Counted from the first letter of the stretch, positions 24,220 through 33,420 are shown. The stretch: 42,939 nt of DNA from an uncultured Methylobacter sp. (GCA_903832775.1 CAILCX010000042.1:1-42939); one strand, 5' to 3'. Notes: generated by a model from the sequence alone, not told the origin. A program made the numbers and translations.

Positions 24220-25854
24220 TTAAAACCGAAGCTGGCTTTGTACATAGAAATAATTGGTGTCAGCGCCTGGTGTAGTGCTTGTGCCGTTTGCTGTTACAGA
24301 AGGAATAGCTGATTTAGCAAATTGCCCTTTGAATAAATGAAACCAGCCTACGTCAAAGTTTAAACTGCTGTTATAGTTGTAACGACTTGAAACTCCGAGT
24401 TGATCACCGACATAGCTACCGCTGGTTCCGTTTGTGTTTCCCTTTAAACCGGGAGCAGTACCTGACGAACAAGAGGAGCCACCCCAACAATCACCCGCAG
24501 ACGCCAACCAGATTAAGCGTTGTTGTATGGAAACCGTCAGATCTGAACGGGGCGCGAAATTAAGCCGATACCCCGGTGAGTTGATGTTACTCCGCTGAAA
24601 GGCTGAATAGATACCGGAAGAGCCAAAGTCGATATCTGACGCTGCATAAAGCGGATCGAAGCGGCCATCGGTTGCGCCGGAGGCGTATGATTTACTGTTT
24701 TTACTGCCACTGGCCCAATCATATTCCAACAGAAAGCGCGGAGACATGGGGAGATCGAAGCTATAACCCGCTTCAATATGCTCAGACCAAGCTTGGTGGT
24801 TCTGTTGTTGGGTGCTTGATTTAGTGTCATATTGCACAGTACCAAACTGCCCCATGCCTTCTGCCACAAAATCGAAACTACCTTTTTTAGGCTTTATATA
24901 GAACCGCAGGCCCGGTGTGAAATAATGCCGGTTACGGGTTGGATTCAGTTTGCTGTCACCTTCGTCCAGATTGTAGAGATACAACTCGGCATTGATATTT
25001 TTGACCAGGTTATAACCTTCCAAAATCCCCCCGGAAAGCCAGGTTTGAGTATCTTCTTCATCCCATTGTTCATTACCTTTAACCAACAAATTGGGATCTT
25101 TTGTGACAGAATTATAATTAGGATAACGGTTGACCGGCATGGTAGCAAAGGTATTAAATTGCCATTTATCATAATCCAGCACTCTGATTCGGACACCGGT
25201 AAAACTATTAACAGCGTTGCGATAAACAGGTCTGGACACCAATCTGCGGCTACCCAGATCCATGGTTTGACGTCCAACTTTAACTTCCAGACCGCGCCCA
25301 CTAAAGAACGCATTTTGATCGGCCCAGGATATATAACCTTGTGTAAAGTCAGCAGTATCAACCATGGTGTTATTAGGTGGATTCGGGGTGTTATTGGTGT
25401 TCGCTGTACTGCTTGTATTCACATCCGAACCCAGTGCTCGCGCGTCCATGAATTCTGCGGCAAACCGGAATTTGCCCAATTTGGCCTGTATCCATAGATC
25501 GGTTTGCAGGGCAATTTGCTGGTCTCCGCCGCCTGCTGTAGGGGCCGGAGATGGTTGACTTGCCTTAAAGGTATCACTCAGGGACTCATAGCGTGACCTT
25601 TGTTCAAGGCCGACAGTAAGCCAATCAGGCAAGCCTAAAGTATCATGTAAATTCCAGACGGGTTTTTCATAACTATTGCCCAACAGCGCATCATCCATTA
25701 AAGAATTATAGGCAGTCATCGGCACTTTGCTATAATTTGGCTTCGGTTCAGCCGCATGGACTGGGACAGCAGATAGACCCAAGTAAAGACCACATGAGAC
25801 CATTAAACCCAAAGTCTGTTTGAGAATAGCGAAGAGAAGATATTTTCTAAACAT
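24220..25854 (-). CDS. Alginate-export-family outer-membrane porin
   Basis: This is a 544-residue protein with a long signal peptide (cleavage probably after VHA-A near residue 35) and alternating beta-strand patterns ending in YFYVQSQLRF, the terminal aromatic typical of outer-membrane barrels. Motifs such as VKVGRQTMDLGSRRLVSRPVYRN and LTVGLEQRSRYESL match the Alginate_exp (AlgE-like) family, which includes many porins with substrates other than alginate. A Ser/Gly-rich loop near residue 450 carries two cysteines. Placement between modA and modG suggests a role in oxyanion uptake across the outer membrane, but this is inference. Confidence 0.8.
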   Translation of the reverse strand: MFRKYLLFAILKQTLGLMVSCGLYLGLSAVPVHAAEPKPNYSKVPMTAYNSLMDDALLGNSYEKPVWNLHDTLGLPDWLTVGLEQRSRYESLSDTFKASQPSPAPTAGGGDQQIALQTDLWIQAKLGKFRFAAEFMDARALGSDVNTSSTANTNNTPNPPNNTMVDTADFTQGYISWADQNAFFSGRGLEVKVGRQTMDLGSRRLVSRPVYRNAVNSFTGVRIRVLDYDKWQFNTFATMPVNRYPNYNSVTKDPNLLVKGNEQWDEEDTQTWLSGGILEGYNLVKNINAELYLYNLDEGDSKLNPTRNRHYFTPGLRFYIKPKKGSFDFVAEGMGQFGTVQYDTKSSTQQQNHQAWSEHIEAGYSFDLPMSPRFLLEYDWASGSKNSKSYASGATDGRFDPLYAASDIDFGSSGIYSAFQRSNINSPGYRLNFAPRSDLTVSIQQRLIWLASAGDCWGGSSCSSGTAPGLKGNTNGTSGSYVGDQLGVSSRYNYNSSLNFDVGWFHLFKGQFAKSAIPSVTANGTSTTPGADTNYFYVQSQLRF

Positions 25855-26044
25855 TATTGATTACCTATATTGATGATTAAGCAACGTAGATCAGCACTGC
25901 TGCCAATCAACAAAAGATTTATTATAAAAATTGAAAAATGTAACTCAGGGATATTTTAGTTTGATATAGATGAATACAAATAAAGAAATATAAAATAACT
26001 TAACAATCATTAAAAATACAAGTATGAACGTGTTGCACGAACAA

Positions 26045-26473
26045 TCAGCTAGCGACAGCCAAAATGACAGCGCCGGCCTTAAAAACAGCGGTCGCCGGCT
26101 GATCTTTATGTAAACCCAAGGTTTCAACACTATCATTGGTAACAGTAGCGGTAACTTGTTCGCCACCCTTTAATTCAATATTAATTTCTGTATTCACTGC
26201 CCCCGCTTTAACCTGAGTGACAATGCCTTGCAATTGATTGCGCGCTGAAAGCCGATAGCCGCCAAAATCAGTAACGATAATAATCTGTGGAGTCTTAACC
26301 AAAGCGATAACATTCAGGCCCACTTTAATCTCAAGTGATTCGACCGAACCTTTGGTAATAGAAGCAACGATAGTTTCGCCACCTTTCAAGCCAATATGAA
26401 CTTCAGCATTCACTGTACCGATACGAATTTTATTAACAATACCTGAGAATTGATTGCGTGCACTTGCTTTCAT
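26045..26473 (-). CDS. modG: Two-domain molbindin ModG
   Basis: This 142-residue protein is made of two repeated Mop/TOBE domains of about 68 residues, each starting with SARNQ(F/L)xGIV and containing GAVNxEIxIxLKGGE-type strands. Such di-Mop proteins assemble into trimers that store molybdate or tungstate in the cytoplasm. AGGGGA precedes the ATG at good spacing. It is divergent from modE, and its promoter region shares the palindrome at 26558-26589. Confidence 0.93.
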   Translation of the reverse strand: MKASARNQFSGIVNKIRIGTVNAEVHIGLKGGETIVASITKGSVESLEIKVGLNVIALVKTPQIIIVTDFGGYRLSARNQLQGIVTQVKAGAVNTEINIELKGGEQVTATVTNDSVETLGLHKDQPATAVFKAGAVILAVAS

Positions 26474-26554
26474 ATTAAATCCCCTGATTTTTTGAATGTA
26501 GTTTCATAGTACTCCATCTGATGGTAAAAAATACAAAATAAAACTCAACTCCAG

Positions 26555-26589
26555 TATAATCCATTATGTACTTTAGTATATAATGGATT
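26555..26589. promoter_or_regulatory. Candidate ModE operator and promoter
   Basis: AATCCATTAT (26558-26567) is matched exactly by ATAATGGATT (26580-26589), with a 12-base spacer. This two-arm AT-rich layout suits a ModE dimer. A perfect TATAAT (26555-26560) overlaps the left arm and faces modE. On the other strand TATACT (26580-26575) faces modG. Bound ModE could thus shut off both genes when molybdate is plentiful. No good -35 element was found. Confidence 0.55.
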
Positions 26590-26654
26590 TTGAAAACACT
26601 TAGTTGCCAACAAAGAAACTATCGTACTTTTAAAACCAACTATTTCAAATAACC

Positions 26655-27485
26655 ATGCCGAAACAAAAGAATACCCTTAAAGCTCCCAACTGGGTTGAAG
26701 GTGAACTGCGCCTCGCAGGTGCCTTGGATAGCCGAATAATTGGTTTACTCAGGGCTATCAATCAGACTGGCTCGCTTAATAAGGCTGCCAAGCAAATGGG
26801 ACTTAGCTATAAAGGTGCCTGGCAAATTATCGAAAGAGCCAACAACGGATCACCCAAAGCCTTGGTAATTACTGTTACTGGCGGTAGTAAAGGTGGTGGC
26901 ACTTGTCTTACCGAAGCGGGACGCTCCTTACTCGACCTGTTTACCGATCTGGAACAACAGCATCAGCGATTTCTTGATCAAGTAAACCGAAAGCTCTCTG
27001 AAAACTTAGATACGGTTTTGCTTTTACAGCGCCTGGTAGTTAAAACAAGTGCTAAAAACCAAATCTTTGGCAAAGTGACTTCAATTGAACTGGGCGCAGT
27101 CTATGCCGAAGTAACCGTCAACCTAAAAGGCGGCGAAAAAATCATTAGCAGTATCAGTTTAACTTCGCTTAGTGAACTGGGATTAAAGGTCGACTCCGAC
27201 GCGGTATTATTAATTAACAGTGTCGATATCATGTTAATTATCGATTCTGAACCCACAAAAATTTCAGCTCGAAATCGTTTGTCTTGCAGCATCATTCGCG
27301 TCCAAGAAGATGCAGTAAATGCGGAAGTCATTGTCTTACTCCCCGGCGGTGTAACACTGGTCGCCATGATTACGCAACAAAGCGCACAAACTATGGAGCT
27401 TATACCCGGCAAACCTGCATGGGCACTATTTAAATCCAACGCTCCCATTATAGGGTGCATACCTGCAATAAACTCAATCTGCTAA
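26655..27485 (+). CDS. modE: ModE, molybdate-responsive transcription regulator
   Basis: ModE binds molybdate and then DNA, repressing molybdate uptake genes and in some bacteria activating molybdoenzyme genes. The 276-residue protein has an N-terminal winged-helix domain (about 20-110) with LNKAAKQMGLSYKGAWQIIE, and two C-terminal TOBE domains (about 128-190 and 203-268), each starting S/T-SAKNQ or SARNR. Length and layout match E. coli ModE (262). No clear ribosome binding site precedes the ATG. It is divergent from modG. Confidence 0.95.
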   Translation: MPKQKNTLKAPNWVEGELRLAGALDSRIIGLLRAINQTGSLNKAAKQMGLSYKGAWQIIERANNGSPKALVITVTGGSKGGGTCLTEAGRSLLDLFTDLEQQHQRFLDQVNRKLSENLDTVLLLQRLVVKTSAKNQIFGKVTSIELGAVYAEVTVNLKGGEKIISSISLTSLSELGLKVDSDAVLLINSVDIMLIIDSEPTKISARNRLSCSIIRVQEDAVNAEVIVLLPGGVTLVAMITQQSAQTMELIPGKPAWALFKSNAPIIGCIPAINSIC

Positions 27486-27719
27486 AAGCATTTCGAGTGA
27501 GCTACTGCATACTCACACAGCCGGTGCCATAATCGCCGATTGAAAGTCCGAAGCCGTGCATACGCAAGCTTGCAATACTAAAAATTTTATAACACAACGT
27601 GTTATTATTAAATTGATATTTATTGTAAATGTTAAATATGGGTTAGGTAGATAAATACAATCACTGCTACATATTGTTTTTCTTTTGACATTATGTAATC
27701 AGTTTTATCGGTAGATAAA

Positions 27720-28691
27720 ATGTACAAATTAACGATTGAAGACAATACTTATATTTGCCAACCAGACGAGACTGTGCTCGACGCATTACTACGCGAAAAT
27801 GTTAATATTTCATACTCCTGTAAAAAAGGCACCTGTCATAGCTGCATGGTGCAAAGCCCCGATATGCTTCCTCCGCAAGTCGCTCAGACTGGTTTAAAAA
27901 ATACCCTCAAAAAACGCAATCATTTCCTGGCTTGTTTATGCCATCCTGAACAAGACATGGTCATTAAACTGCCTGATCAATCAGAGTTTTATACCGACGG
28001 AACAGTTGTTGTTAACGAACTGCTTAATAGAAATACGTTGCTACTGATCATCGCTTTTAAAGATGCCTTCGAATTTAACGCTGGACAATTTGTTAATTTG
28101 CAGAGAGCCGGCGGATTAACGCGCAGCTATTCGATTGCCAATATTCCTCAAGAGTCCAATACCCTGGAGTTTCATATTCGTCGCTTGCCCAACGGCAAGT
28201 TCAGTGAATGGTTACATGAAGAACTCATGATAGGTGACACTATTGCCGTATCTGAACCGCGTGGACACTGTTTTTATCTGCCCGAAAGAAGCGAACAAGG
28301 TTTACTTCTGGTCGGAACGGGGACAGGTCTCGCACCACTGGCAGGCATTTTAACCGATGCATTAGCTCATGGTCATTCGGGCCCCATTTATTTATTTCAT
28401 GGTAGTCGTGATATTGAGGATCTTTACCGAATTAATGAGATGCGGCAACTTGTTGAGCAACATGAAAATTTCCATTACGTGCCCTGTCTGTCAGGCAAAT
28501 ATATTCCTGAAGGTTATAGCCACGGACGTGTAAATGACATTGTCTTGGCGACGCTTCCGGAATTAAAAGGCTGGCGAGTGTTTCTCTGCGGTCATCCTGA
28601 CATGGTTAAGCAAATGAAAACAATGACCTTTCTCAAGGGCGCTGCCTCAGCCGATATTTACGCCGACGCATTCTTGATCACACCAAGCTGA
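27720..28691 (+). CDS. Ferredoxin-NAD(P)H reductase type electron-transfer protein
   Basis: This 323-residue cytoplasmic protein has an N-terminal plant-type [2Fe-2S] domain with ligands C34, C39, C42 and C72. An FAD-binding domain follows (RSYSIAN near residue 136, the flavin site), then an NAD(P)-binding domain with GTGTGLAPLAGIL near 199 and FLCGHPDMV near 291. This order is shared by reductases of multicomponent oxygenases (MmoC, phenol hydroxylase reductase) and by CDP-6-deoxyhexose reductase-like proteins. No oxygenase gene is nearby, so the electron acceptor is unknown. The next gene starts 14 bases later. Confidence 0.88.
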   Translation: MYKLTIEDNTYICQPDETVLDALLRENVNISYSCKKGTCHSCMVQSPDMLPPQVAQTGLKNTLKKRNHFLACLCHPEQDMVIKLPDQSEFYTDGTVVVNELLNRNTLLLIIAFKDAFEFNAGQFVNLQRAGGLTRSYSIANIPQESNTLEFHIRRLPNGKFSEWLHEELMIGDTIAVSEPRGHCFYLPERSEQGLLLVGTGTGLAPLAGILTDALAHGHSGPIYLFHGSRDIEDLYRINEMRQLVEQHENFHYVPCLSGKYIPEGYSHGRVNDIVLATLPELKGWRVFLCGHPDMVKQMKTMTFLKGAASADIYADAFLITPS

Positions 28692-28705
28692 ATCAATAAA
28701 TCATC

Positions 28706-29896
28706 ATGAATATTAAGCCGTTTTTTTATCTTATAACGGTTGATCCGATCAACTTAAGCCTCAAAGTCAAGCTCATTTCTGTTGTGTCGTGTTTCAGTGT
28801 CATCTTAATGACAGCCTGGATAACACAACAATTCAGTTCAAACTCTTCCTACCCGATTATCGTTGCCTCGATGGGTGCATCGGCGGTGATTTTATTTATC
28901 ATGCCCACAAGTCCACTAGCACAGCCCTGGCCTCTGATCGGCGGGCAACTAGTATCAGCTGTAATTGGTGTGGCATGCGCTCAAGTCTTTTCCCATACCG
29001 TTTTCGCATCGGCTTGTGCAGTTGGCGGCAGTGTTCTGGCCATGCTATTGCTTAGATGTTTGCATCCACCTGGAGCAGCAACCGCACTGACACCAATTAT
29101 GGCTGGCGCAACATCTTCACTCGATTATAATTTTGTATTACTACCAGTGGGCCTAAACGTCGTTATTATGTTGATAATGGCGGTTGTCATTAACCGCTGG
29201 CTATTGCGTTATGACTATCCTATTGTTCCTCGTCAGATTGAGGATAAAAAGCATCAATACAAAACAATTATTGAACCTTCCCAGCAAATCGGTATTTCAG
29301 AACATGATCTGGAACAAGCCCTGGAGAACATGGATATATTTATGGATGTCTCAACCGGAGATTTGAGTAAATTACTGACTGATGCCCAGTTACAAAGCTT
29401 TAAACGCTACAGCGGCAATATCACCTGTGCGGATATTATGGTTAAACATATACTGACAGTTGAATACGGAACGGAAGTTGAAGAGGCCTGGAGCATCATG
29501 CACAATGAAAAGCTTAAAGCCATGCCTGTGATTGACAGGGCCAGGCGCGTTATCGGTATCATTACTTGGAATGACTTTTTTAAATTCATTAACATGAATG
29601 CTAATGAATCTTTTCAAGAAAAGTTTCAGACGTTTATCCGCAGAACACCTGATATCTCAGCGACTAAGCCTGAGTCGGTCGGCCATATTATGACCTCATC
29701 GGTTAGTGTAATGCCGGAAAGTACTCATATCGCCGCGCTTATTCCACTGATGTCAAATCAAGGTTATCGACAAATTCCGATTGTAAATAATGAAAATCGT
29801 CTGGTGGGCATGGTCTATCAGGCTAATTTGATTGCAGCGCTTTATAACCGGCAAATAATAAAATTGATGCACCTTGGTGATACTGAACATATGTGA
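28706..29896 (+). CDS. HPP-family membrane protein with two CBS domains
   Basis: This 396-residue protein has an N-terminal HPP domain (about residues 20-175) with four or five hydrophobic helices and the eponymous motif CLHPPGAATALTP near residue 115. Two cytoplasmic CBS domains follow (about 245-300 and 325-385), containing VKHILTVEYGTEVEEAW and MTSSVSVMPESTHIAAL. CBS pairs usually bind adenine nucleotides and gate the attached module. Some plant HPP proteins transport nitrite across the chloroplast envelope, so a nitrite role is conceivable beside the nar-nirK block, but the substrate is not established. It is probably co-transcribed with the reductase upstream. Confidence 0.88.
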   Translation: MNIKPFFYLITVDPINLSLKVKLISVVSCFSVILMTAWITQQFSSNSSYPIIVASMGASAVILFIMPTSPLAQPWPLIGGQLVSAVIGVACAQVFSHTVFASACAVGGSVLAMLLLRCLHPPGAATALTPIMAGATSSLDYNFVLLPVGLNVVIMLIMAVVINRWLLRYDYPIVPRQIEDKKHQYKTIIEPSQQIGISEHDLEQALENMDIFMDVSTGDLSKLLTDAQLQSFKRYSGNITCADIMVKHILTVEYGTEVEEAWSIMHNEKLKAMPVIDRARRVIGIITWNDFFKFINMNANESFQEKFQTFIRRTPDISATKPESVGHIMTSSVSVMPESTHIAALIPLMSNQGYRQIPIVNNENRLVGMVYQANLIAALYNRQIIKLMHLGDTEHM

Positions 29897-29931
29897 TGTT
29901 ATTGGTGTTTACTCATCATACGGTTCATGAA

Positions 29932-29949
29932 AGTGGCATTCATGCCACT
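29932..29949 (+). terminator. Short hairpin after the HPP gene
   Basis: AGTGGCA (29932-29938) pairs with TGCCACT (29943-29949) around a four-base loop, 36 bases past the HPP stop, followed by the pyrimidine-rich CTCTCTCTTC. It may act as a terminator. The rest of the gap to 30182 shows nothing else I can identify. Confidence 0.5.
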
Positions 29950-30182
29950 CTCTCTCTTCATACATTTCATAAACCCTAGAATCACCAAAGCATTTCGTTT
30001 GAAGTCGATGGTCTATCAAAAACGCGAGCCATGGAAAATAAAGTAGAGCCAAGCGTTACATACAATTTTGACTTTAGGCTTGAGAACAACCTTATTTTGA
30101 TTGTCCTGCTATATTTCTTAAGTAGAAGTAAAGTCTCAATCCATTAAAAAAGCGAATACTTTAGTGCAGATCATTTCCTCGA

Positions 30183-31343
30183 CTATTCTATGACCAGCTC
30201 TGCCAGCGCGCCTTTGTCAATTGCACGAGTCAGACTATGATCAACAAGCAGGTATTTACCGGGAACTTCGGCAGTAAACTCGATCATGACTGCAGAACCG
30301 GGCGCTATGATTGTAGTTTGAACGTTTTTAAGTGGCGGATTCGTAATGGCTCCGTCTTGATACACGTTATCGAATATAGCGCCGATGATATGAAAATTAG
30401 ACGCAATATGAGAACCAACGCCTACAAACAGACGGATTTTTTCACCAACTTTGGCTTTCAACGCACGCTCACCGCTGAGTGAGTTAACTCGACCATTGAA
30501 TAAAAAATATTCAGGATGTTCATTTAACAGCTTTTCCTTACTGAAGGTTTGCAGTCCTTTATCGCCATATTTACCATTGGTGTAAAAATCGCCTTGCATC
30601 ACGTAAAACTCACGATCGACTTTTGACAGACCTTGTTCCGGTTCCACCAGAATCATGCCATACATGCCATTGGCGATATGAGTTGGCACATGCGGACTTG
30701 CACAATGATAAATATAAATGCCCGGATGCTTAGCGTTAAAACTAAAACTTTTTTGTTCACCTTGAGCTACTTGCATTAATGGTGCGCCGCCACCAGGACC
30801 AACAACGGCATGCAAATCGATGGAATGAGCCGAATGACCTGCGGCAGCATGTTCAGACGAGGTGTGCTGACTATGGATTTCATGACCAACGCCTTGTTTA
30901 CCGTGACTCAAATTTATTTCTATCTGATCGCCCGCTCTGGCTCTGATAAACGGCCCAGGTACTTTGCCGTTATAAGTCCAATATTGGTAAGTAACATCCG
31001 GCATCATTTCTGCGACCACTTCATCGCTATAAAGATCAATACTCACCCGTTGTGACTGCTTACGATTAAGCGGCGGAGGCAAGTCATCAGCTCGACGGCC
31101 TATTTCATCGGTATCTATTTTTGGCGCAGTGCTAGTTTCATTAGGCATAGGCATGGCATGATGCATTTCTTCACCTGAATGCGCGGACATTTCTTCGGCC
31201 GACATCGCTTTATGCTTTATTTTCTCTGTTTGAACTGCGTTGTATTTTTCGGCCATCGCCTTGTTCTTTGCTTCATCAGAGCAACCACTTACCAAGCTAC
31301 TTAATGCTATAAAAACAACTGACAACCTATTAAAAATATTCAT
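30183..31343 (-). CDS. nirK: Copper nitrite reductase, AniA-type lipoprotein
   Basis: NirK reduces nitrite to nitric oxide outside the cytoplasm. The 386-residue protein has a lipoprotein signal with lipobox LVSGC (C21), so it is probably membrane-anchored like Neisseria AniA. Two cupredoxin domains follow. Type 1 copper ligands are His in HSIDLH, His and Cys in YHCASP, and HIANGM. Type 2 ligands and catalytic residues lie in IDLHAVVG (Asp and His), SNFHIIG and VDHSLTRAIDKGAL. Residues about 35-60 are Met/His-rich, and a loop before the HSIDLH site has extra His. I chose the ATG at 31343 because the lipoprotein signal starts there; an extension to 31373 adds ten charged residues. Confidence 0.93.
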   Translation of the reverse strand: MNIFNRLSVVFIALSSLVSGCSDEAKNKAMAEKYNAVQTEKIKHKAMSAEEMSAHSGEEMHHAMPMPNETSTAPKIDTDEIGRRADDLPPPLNRKQSQRVSIDLYSDEVVAEMMPDVTYQYWTYNGKVPGPFIRARAGDQIEINLSHGKQGVGHEIHSQHTSSEHAAAGHSAHSIDLHAVVGPGGGAPLMQVAQGEQKSFSFNAKHPGIYIYHCASPHVPTHIANGMYGMILVEPEQGLSKVDREFYVMQGDFYTNGKYGDKGLQTFSKEKLLNEHPEYFLFNGRVNSLSGERALKAKVGEKIRLFVGVGSHIASNFHIIGAIFDNVYQDGAITNPPLKNVQTTIIAPGSAVMIEFTAEVPGKYLLVDHSLTRAIDKGALAELVIE

Positions 31344-31380
31344 ATATTTATCTCTAAAATAATCAAATTGCAAAGGAAAG

Positions 31381-31920
31381 TCAGATTAACTGACTTTCAA
31401 GATCAGCAGCCAGCGCTTCATATTTAGACCAAATGCTTTCGCTATCCAAGAACTCATCAGTCTCGGCATATTCTTTTAACAAAGAAGATTTAGCCGTATC
31501 AGAAAGTCCACGCTCCCCCATCGGATACAGAATGTTATCTTCCTTATAAATATGCTCTTTTAGAAGTCGAGCATACTGAACGCCATTGACCTCTAATTTA
31601 TCGATATCGTTGGTGAGCAGGGCATTTTCCATATTCACTACCAATTCCCTGGCTTTACCGTGTTCATTTAACATTTGCGGAATCGGATTGCAGTGGGTCA
31701 GAACACCTGGCTCTTCAAGATAACGAAACAGAATATTTTCTTCTTTCGCATGATGAAATTCGTCAGCAAACTCATGGATAAACTGAATAAAGACGGGGGC
31801 TTTTTCAAACAACAAAGAAGACTCGCTGTTTTTAGAGCTGAGTTCAACATAGCGTTCCAATAAATCAACGTATTTTAAAATAAGTTGGTGTTCTTTCATT
31901 AAGTGCTCAGTTGCTAACAT
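31381..31920 (-). CDS. Hemerythrin-domain protein
   Basis: This 179-residue cytoplasmic protein is all-helical with a hemerythrin HHE pattern: H11, H49 with HHAKEE (56-61), H87 in NEHGKA and H123 with EHIYKED. These residues would hold a di-iron centre. Related proteins bind oxygen or nitric oxide, or repair iron-sulfur clusters under nitrosative stress (YtfE/RIC type), though this one lacks the N-terminal ScdA domain. It sits 37 bases ahead of the nirK start and 72 bases after narI on the same strand, suiting a role in NO handling. Exact function uncertain. Confidence 0.85.
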   Translation of the reverse strand: MLATEHLMKEHQLILKYVDLLERYVELSSKNSESSLLFEKAPVFIQFIHEFADEFHHAKEENILFRYLEEPGVLTHCNPIPQMLNEHGKARELVVNMENALLTNDIDKLEVNGVQYARLLKEHIYKEDNILYPMGERGLSDTAKSSLLKEYAETDEFLDSESIWSKYEALAADLESQLI

Positions 31921-31992
31921 TAGATTTTTATCTCGTATAAATTTAGGTTGATCGGCTATGTATGCCTTGACGAAAATAAAATGGCAAAAACC

Positions 31993-32670
31993 TTAACGTC
32001 TTCGTACAACCTGATAGGGACGTGAGACGTAGCCTAGCGGTACACTCCAGACATGCACCAAGCGACTGAATGGAAATATCAAAAATAGAGTTTGCCCCAG
32101 AAACAAATGTACTTTGAAGAGCGTGCCAATCTCGCCGAGTTGCTCCGCCGCACCACTCCTAAAGGTTACGATGCGTTGCGCCCATTCCGACAGCAACAAC
32201 ATGTTCGCGCCATCATAATGATAAATGGAAATGGGCAAGGTCATCAGTCCCAACGCCAGCTGTACGCCGATTAACAACAGAATAAAAATATCCATGCGGC
32301 TACTGGTGGCACGAATTCGGGGATCGGTTAAACGGCGACGAATCAGAATCAGAATCCCTCTTAAACATACGCTGCCGAAAACGCCACCCGCTACAACAGC
32401 CAGTAGTTGTTTCGCCGATGTTGAAAGACCCAAAGCATGATAAACCGCAGGTGGCGTCAACAAGCCGACAAAATGCCCGACAAACAACAACAAAATGCCG
32501 ATATGAAACAAATTACTGCCCAATCTTAATTCTTTCGCACGTAGAAATTGGCTGGAACCGGTGCGCCAGGTGTATTGATCACGATCATATCGCGCCAGAC
32601 TGCCAATAAAAAATACACTGATCGCAATATAAGGGTAATAACCGAATAATAAGGTATTAAGATAATCCAC
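31993..32670 (-). CDS. narI: NarI, cytochrome b subunit of respiratory nitrate reductase
   Basis: NarI oxidises quinol and passes electrons through two b hemes to NarH. The 225-residue membrane protein has five hydrophobic helices. Likely heme ligands are H56 and H66 (HIGILLLFVGH) and H188 and H206 (VHLFLG...LVHVW), nearly the same positions as in E. coli NarI. The start is a GTG preceded by AGGAG at good spacing. It follows narJ by 12 bases. Confidence 0.95.
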   Translation of the reverse strand: MDYLNTLLFGYYPYIAISVFFIGSLARYDRDQYTWRTGSSQFLRAKELRLGSNLFHIGILLLFVGHFVGLLTPPAVYHALGLSTSAKQLLAVVAGGVFGSVCLRGILILIRRRLTDPRIRATSSRMDIFILLLIGVQLALGLMTLPISIYHYDGANMLLLSEWAQRIVTFRSGAAEQLGEIGTLFKVHLFLGQTLFLIFPFSRLVHVWSVPLGYVSRPYQVVRRR

Positions 32671-32682
32671 GATTGACTCCTG

Positions 32683-33387
32683 CTATAAAGAACGATTTTG
32701 CGCGGCTTTAAACTGCTCGCGCGGCGTAATGGTAATTGGAATGACGGAAGCTGCCTGGCTTTTACATACATCTTCTGCTCCCATAAAACTGACGGCTTCT
32801 TCTTCCCAGATTTCATCCATGTTAACAAGAGTTTGATCCTCGCCTTCGGTTGCTGCTTGTCGCCTGATTTCATCCAGCGCATCAGGTTCGCCTGCAAAAC
32901 CGGACAGCGCATCAAAAATGGCGCTAAACACGCTGCCGCGTTCGGTTAAACGTGCGCCCAGTAAACTTAACACCGGCATCGAATCGCGCAACAACTGTAC
33001 CGCTTCAGCCGGTTCCTGTTGCGACAGAAACTCCAGAAATAACGGGATGTAATCCGGCAGTTCATGCGTAGACATTTCAAAACCATGCGCTTCGTACATT
33101 TGTAACAGATTAACCATGGCTTGACCGCGGTCACGGGATTCACCGTGGACATGTTCAAAAATATGTAGCGACAAAAACCTTCCCCGGTCGAATAACGCCA
33201 CATAAGCCTCTTGGCTATCCAACAGGTCTACACCGCGATATGAATCGATCAAGGCCAGCACTGATTTTTTATGATCGTCCGACAACAGGTTTTCCTGTTC
33301 GACAACCATCGCCATCTCATCTAATGCAGCCAGCGCCTCGGCTTCCGGATAGCTTAGCAGTAGTGATAGAACTTTTAGGGTTTGCAT
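32683..33387 (-). CDS. narJ: NarJ, nitrate reductase assembly chaperone
   Basis: NarJ binds the N-terminus of NarG and holds NarGH until the molybdenum cofactor and iron-sulfur clusters are in place; it is not part of the final enzyme. The 234-residue protein is helical, with LSLLLSYPEAEAL near the N-terminus, SLHIFEHVHGESRDRGQAM near 73 and LPDYIPLFLEFLS near 109, all conserved in the family. GAGGAAAG lies just before the ATG. It is separated from narH by about 100 bases that hold two palindromes. Confidence 0.95.
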   Translation of the reverse strand: MQTLKVLSLLLSYPEAEALAALDEMAMVVEQENLLSDDHKKSVLALIDSYRGVDLLDSQEAYVALFDRGRFLSLHIFEHVHGESRDRGQAMVNLLQMYEAHGFEMSTHELPDYIPLFLEFLSQQEPAEAVQLLRDSMPVLSLLGARLTERGSVFSAIFDALSGFAGEPDALDEIRRQAATEGEDQTLVNMDEIWEEEAVSFMGAEDVCKSQAASVIPITITPREQFKAAQNRSL

Positions 33388-33420
33388 AATCTTTCCTCTT
33401 TATTGCTCATAAGCATCCTA

